Shown here one piece after another: positions 13,546 to 14,583 of a DNA stretch of 14,583 nucleotides. Source of the DNA: Hadesarchaea archaeon DG-33 (GTDB lineage: Archaea; Hadarchaeota; Hadarchaeia; Hadarchaeales; Hadarchaeaceae); contig LQHI01000001.1 of NCBI GenBank assembly GCA_001515185.1, positions 1-14,583 on the forward strand. Reading direction: 5' to 3'. The notes under the pieces are model-generated. The model saw only the letters and a list, made by a program, of their open reading frames with translations, was not told where the DNA came from and did not search any database. Every line of letters starts with the position of its first letter. The stretch's first letter is position 1. A program made the position numbers and the translations under genes.

Positions 13546-13624
13546 TTAAAATACCAACTAGGCCCCTTATGATACAGGTCACAACCTATGAATGATGAAG
13601 GTGAAGCTGAGGGAGGTGTTTAAG
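13546..13624 (+). promoter_or_regulatory. Promoter and leader of the L7Ae ribosomal operon
   Basis: TTAAAATA-like sequence at 13546-13553 is a TATA-box candidate, putting the RNA start near 13575. The leader then holds ATGATGA (13592-13598) and CTGA (13607-13610), which match box C and box D of kink-turn RNAs, and a strong Shine-Dalgarno GGGAGGTG (13611-13618). ACCT at 13584-13587 could pair with AGGT of the Shine-Dalgarno. L7Ae binds box C/D kink-turns, so autoregulation is possible; the flanking stem is imperfect. Confidence 0.35.
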
Positions 13625-13996
13625 GTGGCCAGACCAATTTACGTGAGATTTGAGGTGCCGAAGGAGCTGGCGGATAAAGCTTACGAGGCAATCGAGAGCG
13701 CGCGAGATACGGGAAAACTTCGGAAGGGTACGAACGAGACAACCAAGGCAGTCGAGCGGAAGCAGGCCGCGCTAGTAATTATAGCTGAGGACGTCGAGCC
13801 AGCTGAGATCGTCGCTCACTTGCCCCCGCTTTGCGATGAGAAGGGTATCCCTTATATTTACGTCCCCAACAAGCGCGAGCTCGGGGCAGCAGCAGGCATA
13901 GACCTCGGGGCAGCAGCGGTCACGATAGCCGAAGCCGGACAAGCGACGGAAGTTGTAAAGGAAATAGTCGAGCGAATCCGCGAGCTGAAGAAGTGA
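13625..13996 (+). CDS. rpl7ae: Ribosomal protein L7Ae (eL8), kink-turn binding
   Basis: L7Ae is part of the 50S subunit and also the kink-turn protein of archaeal box C/D and H/ACA RNPs and RNase P. The RNA-binding core GTNETTKAVERKQAALVIIA and AEDVEPAEIVAHLPPLCDEK is intact, followed by IPYIYVPNKRELGAAAGID. GTG 13625 gives MARPIYVRFEVPKELADKA, the normal N-terminus, and GGGAGGTG lies six bases upstream. The in-frame ATG 13592 would add eleven residues not found in the family and would swallow that ribosome site. Length is 123 residues. It is first in the order L7Ae-S28e-L24e-Ndk, a standard archaeal cluster. Confidence 0.95.
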   Translation: MARPIYVRFEVPKELADKAYEAIESARDTGKLRKGTNETTKAVERKQAALVIIAEDVEPAEIVAHLPPLCDEKGIPYIYVPNKRELGAAAGIDLGAAAVTIAEAGQATEVVKEIVERIRELKK

Positions 13997-14000
13997 GCCA

Positions 14001-14219
14001 ATGCCAGCTGAGGGGGAGTTCGGCTTCCCGGCCGAGGTAATCGAGATTCGAACGCGCACAGGCGTAACTGGAGAGATTTTGCAGGTCAAGTGCCGTGTGC
14101 TCGATGGGCGAGACAAGGGGCGCATCATAACCCGTAACGTCAAGGGGCCGGTACGCGTGGGCGATATCCTCATGCTCCGCGAGACCGAGCGAGAGGCGAA
14201 GGAGATCAGGGTGCCTTAA
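14001..14219 (+). CDS. rps28e: Ribosomal protein S28e (eS28)
   Basis: This is a small OB-fold protein of the 30S subunit near the mRNA exit. The 72-residue sequence has the family blocks GVTGEILQVKCRVLDGRDKG, ITRNVKGPVRVGDILML and the diagnostic end RETEREAKEIRVP. ATG 14001 follows the L7Ae stop by four bases, with GTGAG overlapping that stop as a weak ribosome site. It is co-transcribed with L7Ae and L24e. Confidence 0.96.
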   Translation: MPAEGEFGFPAEVIEIRTRTGVTGEILQVKCRVLDGRDKGRIITRNVKGPVRVGDILMLRETEREAKEIRVP

Positions 14220-14411
14220 ATGCCGGTCGCGCGAAAGTGCTCCTTCTGCGGTGGGCGGGTTGAGCCTGGCACTGGCTTGATGTCCGTTCGGCGAGATGGG
14301 TCGATTTTGTTTCTGTGCTCGAGCAAGTGCGAGCGAAACCTCGGGCTGGGGCGGAAGCCGCACCGCGTGAAGTGGACCGAGCGCTCCCGAAAGGTGAGGG
14401 GAAAGGCTTGA
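14220..14411 (+). CDS. rpl24e: Ribosomal protein L24e (eL24), zinc-binding
   Basis: This 63-residue 50S protein has a four-cysteine zinc site: CSFC near the N-terminus and CSSKC in the middle, within KCSFCGGRVEPGTGLM and FLCSSKCERN. The basic end KPHRVKWTERSRKVRGKA is typical. ATG 14220 directly abuts the S28e TAA. Its own TGA overlaps the TTG start of the next gene. Confidence 0.96.
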   Translation: MPVARKCSFCGGRVEPGTGLMSVRRDGSILFLCSSKCERNLGLGRKPHRVKWTERSRKVRGKA

Positions 14412-14583
14412 GGGAGCGAACCTTCGTCATGGTAAAGCCGGATGGGGTGGCAAAAGGCCTAATTGATGAAATAGTCGCGCGTATCGAGAGGCTTGGTTTA
14501 AAAATAGTTTCGATGCGTCAGATGAGTCTCGACAGAAGGCTTGCAGAAGAGCTTTACTCGGTGCATCGGGGAAAGGATTTCTT
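14408..14583 (+). CDS. ndk: Nucleoside diphosphate kinase (partial, cut by window end)
   Basis: Ndk moves the gamma phosphate of ATP to other nucleoside diphosphates through a phospho-histidine. Only the first 58 codons are present, beginning MRERTFVMVKPDGVAKGLID, which holds the conserved VKPDGV block; LGLKIVSMRQMSL and EELYSVHRGKDF follow as in the family. The active-site histidine lies beyond the window. TTG 14408 overlaps the L24e stop by four bases (TTGA), with GAGGGGAAAG just upstream. The order L24e-Ndk is conserved in archaea and is usually followed by infB. Confidence 0.94.
   Translation, partial: MRERTFVMVKPDGVAKGLIDEIVARIERLGLKIVSMRQMSLDRRLAEELYSVHRGKDF

Noticed and set aside
13592..13624. 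ATG 13592 as the L7Ae start
   Set aside because: It adds eleven residues not seen in the family and covers the strong GGGAGGTG site that serves GTG 13625.
1..14583. CRISPR array, insertion sequence, integrase/att site or replication origin
   Set aside because: No direct repeats with regular spacers, no terminal inverted repeats with a transposase, no integrase and no Orc1/Cdc6 gene or origin-box cluster were seen.

Overview
The window is a piece of an archaeal chromosome. The evidence is the archaeal/eukaryotic-type ribosomal proteins (S2 of archaeal length, L7Ae, S28e, L24e), a type 2 IPP isomerase beside isopentenyl phosphate kinase and a prenyl synthase, an archaeal RNase J, archaeal-type GluRS, TATA-like boxes about 25-30 bases before genes, an apparently intron-bearing tRNA, and CCA encoded in both tRNAs. 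Archaeal RNase J and the gene order look euryarchaeal-like, but I cannot name a lineage. GTG and TTG starts are common and neighbouring genes often overlap by 1-4 bases.

Layout. (1) 1-1197: the end of a surface protein with an Ig-like domain, one membrane anchor and a very basic tail, followed by two small genes, one interrupted by an in-frame TAA. (2) 1198-2182: a palindrome, a TATA box and a structured leader before a MinD/ParA-type ATPase with a substituted switch I aspartate. (3) 2183-2520: a mostly gene-free, AT-rich stretch with a repeated promoter-like motif and one doubtful small ORF. (4) 2521-4386: tRNA-Thr(UGU) with an odd T-loop, the preQ0/archaeosine pair queE-queD, a short GNAT acetyltransferase and a second tRNA with an insertion in its anticodon region (best read as Leu-UAA). 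(5) 4505-11765: a tightly packed operon, enolase - S2 - MEMO - unknown 96-residue protein - isopentenyl phosphate kinase - type 2 IPP isomerase - RNase J - GGPP/FPP synthase. It joins glycolysis and translation with the isoprenoid steps for archaeal lipids. (6) 11852-13544: glutamyl-tRNA synthetase, whose N-terminal part lies in a different reading frame. (7) 13625-14583: L7Ae - S28e - L24e - nucleoside diphosphate kinase (cut by the window end).

How the genes work together: IPK, IPP isomerase and the prenyl synthase form a short metabolic line, isopentenyl phosphate to IPP to DMAPP to C15/C20 prenyl diphosphate. The mevalonate kinase gene that usually sits between MEMO and IPK is missing and an unrelated, AT-rich small gene is in its place.

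The observations I would check first are the frameshifted GluRS, the replaced mevalonate kinase slot, the second tRNA, the tRNA-Thr T-loop swap, the structured leader before the MinD-like gene, and the interrupted small membrane ORF. I see no CRISPR array, transposase, integrase or recognisable defence system, and nothing I would call a new system with confidence.
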